Origin: Halobaculum gomorrense
Lineage (GTDB): Archaea; Halobacteriota; Halobacteria; Halobacteriales; Haloferacaceae
Direction of reading: 5' to 3'
Length of the DNA: 64,000 nucleotides
NCBI RefSeq assembly: GCF_900129775.1
Contig: NZ_FQWV01000001.1
Location: forward strand, 1 to 64,000
In this document: positions 62,133 to 64,000 of the stretch, piece after piece
Layout of the letters: every line of letters starts with the position of its first letter
Numbering within the stretch: position 1 is the stretch's first letter
Notes under the pieces: generated by a model
What the model was told of the DNA's origin: nothing
Seen by the model: only the letters and a program-made list of their open reading frames with translations
The model's database searches: none
Made by a program: the position numbers and the translations under genes

Positions 62133-62818
62133 CGCTCCGCGACGACCGACGGCAGTTCCGGAAGCGACGCCTCGCCGACCTCGACGAACTGTGCGCCAGC
62201 GTCGGCGGCCCCGCCGTCGGTCTCCGGGTCGTCGCCGACGTGGAGCAGTCGCTCGGCCGGGACGCCGAGGTCGGCGGCGACCGCCTCGAACGCCCGCGTG
62301 TCGGGCTTGCGCCACCCGCACTCGACGCTGGGGACCACGGCGTCGAGGTCCCCGGCGTCGACGGCCGACCGCTCCAGCGTCCGTTCGACGAGTCCGGGAA
62401 CGCTGCAGTTCGACAGCACGCCCACGGGCCGCTTCTCGGCCAGCGCCGCGACCGTCTCGGCGGCGCCGGATCTGGTCTCGACCGGCCGATCGAACGCCGC
62501 GCGGACGGCCACCGCGGTGTCGTCGACGAACGTGCGCGCCTCGCGCTCGGACGCCCGGCTCGCGAGCGCCGCCGCGACGTGGTGGTGTAGGGGGTGCTCG
62601 ACTCCCTTCTCATACTCCAGGTGTGGCTCGGCGTACGCGTCGGTCCAGTCGTCGGGGACGACGACGCCCCGCTCGCGGAGCTCGGCGGCGACGGCCGCGG
62701 CGGGGTCGTCCGGCGCGTCCGCGTCGACGAGGGTGTCGAACAGGTCGAACGAGACGGCGGCGACGCCGTCGTCGGATCTCTCCTCTGTCCCGGCGTCGAC
62801 GGCGCCGCCGGATCCCAT
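62123..62818 (-). CDS. HAD-family hydrolase
   Basis: The product is 231 residues. HAD motif I is SFDLFDTLVDAD, motif II is GVLSNCS, motif III has GWRKPDTRAFE, and motif IV is HVGDDPETD. The cap region, with EPHLEYEKGVEHPLHHHV, is of the C1 type. It lies between cbiA and cbiB with a one-base gap on one side and a 10-base overlap on the other. A role in the cobamide pathway is likely, for example dephosphorylation of a ribazole or linker phosphate, steps for which archaeal enzymes are incompletely known. The substrate is not shown by sequence. Confidence 0.85.
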   Translation of the reverse strand: MGSGGAVDAGTEERSDDGVAAVSFDLFDTLVDADAPDDPAAAVAAELRERGVVVPDDWTDAYAEPHLEYEKGVEHPLHHHVAAALASRASEREARTFVDDTAVAVRAAFDRPVETRSGAAETVAALAEKRPVGVLSNCSVPGLVERTLERSAVDAGDLDAVVPSVECGWRKPDTRAFEAVAADLGVPAERLLHVGDDPETDGGAADAGAQFVEVGEASLPELPSVVAERWG

Positions 62819-62819
62819 C

Positions 62820-64000
62820 TCAGATCGCCTCCAGGAACGCGTCGAACGCGCCGCTCTCGGGGTGAACGTGCGCGTAGGTGCCGAGCGTCCGGTGTTCGGT
62901 CAGGCCGTCCAGCCCGTCGGCGATGCCGTCGCCGCGCTCCACCTCGAAGGCGAAGCGGGCGTCGTCGGCCACCTCGGCCGAGGAGTAATGGAACTCGTGA
63001 CCCCGACGGATCTCGCCAGCCCGGGCGGTGAGCGTGTCTCCGCGTGCGCGAAGCTCGACGTGATCGAGCGCCTGATACCGGTCGTGCATTCGCACGTCCG
63101 CCGGGAGGACGCCCGCCATCTCGTGGGTGTCGCCGTCGGCGGTCGTCAGCGTCTCCGCGAGCGCCATCAGCCCGCCGCACTCCCCGAGCACGGGGAGCCC
63201 CTCGGCGGCCCGGTCGGCGAGGTCGTCGAGGGCGTCGCTGTCGGCGAGTGCGGGCGCGTGGAGTTCGGGGTAGCCCCCGGGAAGGTAGACGGCGTCGCAG
63301 TCGGGCAGCGCGTCGCCGCGGGTCGGCGCGAACGTCGCCACCTCGGCGCGCTCCCGGAGGCACTCCAGCGTCGCCGGATACGAGAAGGCGAAGGCGGCGT
63401 CGTCGGCGACGGCGACGCGCTTCCCGGTCGGCGGTCGCGGGTCGCGCTCGGGCGGTCGCGGCGGCTCGCGCGCAAGACCGGCCAGCGCCTCGGCGTCGAG
63501 GTGGTCGGCCGCGGCGTCGAGCGCCTCGATCGGGAGCGGCGACTCATCGCCCATGTGGAGGCCGAGGTGGCGGTCGGGGATCTCCAGGTCCGGGTCCGGC
63601 GGGATCCGACCGAGGTAGGCCATCCCCTCGGGCAGCGCCTCGCAAATGCCCCGTTCGTGGCGCCCGCCGTGGGCGCGCTGGGCGATCACGCCCGCGACCT
63701 CGATGTCGCGGTCCGCGTGGGCGGCGTACTCGCGGAAGCCCAGCGCGGTCGCGGCGACGCTCTCCATCCCCGCCTTCGCGTCGACGACGAGCACGACCGG
63801 CAGGTCGAGCGCCTCGGCGACCATGGCGGTGCTGGAGCCGTCGCCGTCGTACAGGCCCATCACCCCCTCGACTACGCACAGGTCCCCCTCGCCGCGGCGG
63901 TAGTTCCGACGGAGCCCGTCTTCACCCTGTAGCCACGCGTCGAGCGTCCGGGAGGGAGTTCCGGCGACGGCCTCGTGGTGGCTCGGGTCGATGAAGTCCG
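62820..64000 (-). CDS. cbiA: Cobyrinic acid a,c-diamide synthase (CbiA), 5' end beyond the window
   Basis: The frame is open to the right edge, so the N-terminus with the P-loop is not seen. Inside are DFIDPSHHEAVAGTPSRTLD near the edge, VEGVMGLYDGDGSST, VVLVVDAKAGMESVAA, GVIAQRAHGGRH, YLPGGYPELHA, the glutaminase nucleophile region LGECGGLMALAE and a late YAHVHPES. It amidates the a and c carboxylates of cobyrinate (or Ni-sirohydrochlorin in a relative, less likely here given the context). It is upstream of the HAD gene by one base and leads the cobamide operon visible in this window. Confidence 0.93.
   Translation of the reverse strand, partial: DFIDPSHHEAVAGTPSRTLDAWLQGEDGLRRNYRRGEGDLCVVEGVMGLYDGDGSSTAMVAEALDLPVVLVVDAKAGMESVAATALGFREYAAHADRDIEVAGVIAQRAHGGRHERGICEALPEGMAYLGRIPPDPDLEIPDRHLGLHMGDESPLPIEALDAAADHLDAEALAGLAREPPRPPERDPRPPTGKRVAVADDAAFAFSYPATLECLRERAEVATFAPTRGDALPDCDAVYLPGGYPELHAPALADSDALDDLADRAAEGLPVLGECGGLMALAETLTTADGDTHEMAGVLPADVRMHDRYQALDHVELRARGDTLTARAGEIRRGHEFHYSSAEVADDARFAFEVERGDGIADGLDGLTEHRTLGTYAHVHPESGAFDAFLEAI

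Noticed and set aside
61159-63363. 5' two thirds of a 997-codon minus-strand open frame that contains cobS
   Set aside because: Only the last 263 codons match a protein family (CobS). The rest is an off-frame reading of cbiB, the HAD gene and cbiA.

Overview
The window comes from a halophilic archaeon (class Halobacteria). Its proteins are strongly acidic. Many start codons sit about 26-30 bases after a TATA-like box, as in leaderless archaeal genes. It carries a PGF-CTERM surface glycoprotein next to archaeosortase A, and a Trm5, a DphB and an archaeal cobamide operon. I cannot fix the genus from sequence alone.

Layout. (1) 1-1.8 kb is a decay zone: an IS6-family transposase cut by the window edge, a broken alkaline-phosphatase-superfamily gene, an unknown decayed gene and a second broken IS6 transposase. 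(2) 1.8-25.7 kb is a surface-glycan cluster. It holds a cupin sugar epimerase, two PST-type flippases, three GT4 glycosyltransferases, a DUF616-type glycosyltransferase fused to a methyltransferase, a second methyltransferase, two SDR epimerases, an aglF/aglM pair, a WecC/WbpA-type dehydrogenase, two alkaline-phosphatase-superfamily enzymes, a polysaccharide deacetylase, a multi-pass membrane protein and an initiating phosphoglycosyltransferase. The part at 21.8-24.3 kb is markedly AT-rich. (3) 25.8-28 kb has a DUF7519-like membrane protein, a frameshifted MoxR ATPase and gene fragments. (4) 28-35.5 kb is an accessory island of poorly characterised genes: a 36-residue zinc-finger microprotein coupled to an 84-residue protein, a winged-helix regulator, a three-gene unit, and a HerA-like ATPase carrying a winged helix and a PD-(D/E)XK-like motif, paired with a membrane protein. 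Near-identical 23-base direct repeats flank that last pair. (5) 35.6-42.2 kb returns to glycan genes (a decayed GT2, an epimerase, two GT4 enzymes) with about 2.5 kb of decayed or empty DNA. (6) 42.4-51 kb supplies UDP-N-acetylhexosamine (two nucleotidyltransferases, GlmS, GlmM) and then encodes the S-layer-type glycoprotein and archaeosortase A. (7) 52-64 kb is housekeeping: DphB, an MscS-like membrane protein, tRNA-Thr(CGU), Trm5, and a tightly coupled cobamide operon (cbiA, a HAD gene, cbiB, cobS, cobY, cobD, cbiZ, then cobO and cbiP) that runs off the right edge.

How it fits together. GlmS, GlmM and the nucleotidyltransferases make activated amino sugars. AglF/AglM and the second dehydrogenase make UDP-uronic acids, and the epimerases diversify them. 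The membrane phosphoglycosyltransferase can prime a lipid carrier, the GT4 enzymes and methyltransferases extend and modify the glycan, and the flippases export it. The likely acceptor is the surface glycoprotein at 48.6-51 kb, which has about 16 N-glycosylation sequons and a Thr/Ala tract, and whose C-terminal anchor is the substrate class of the adjacent archaeosortase. The accessory island and the many relics show that this locus is a hotspot of gene exchange.
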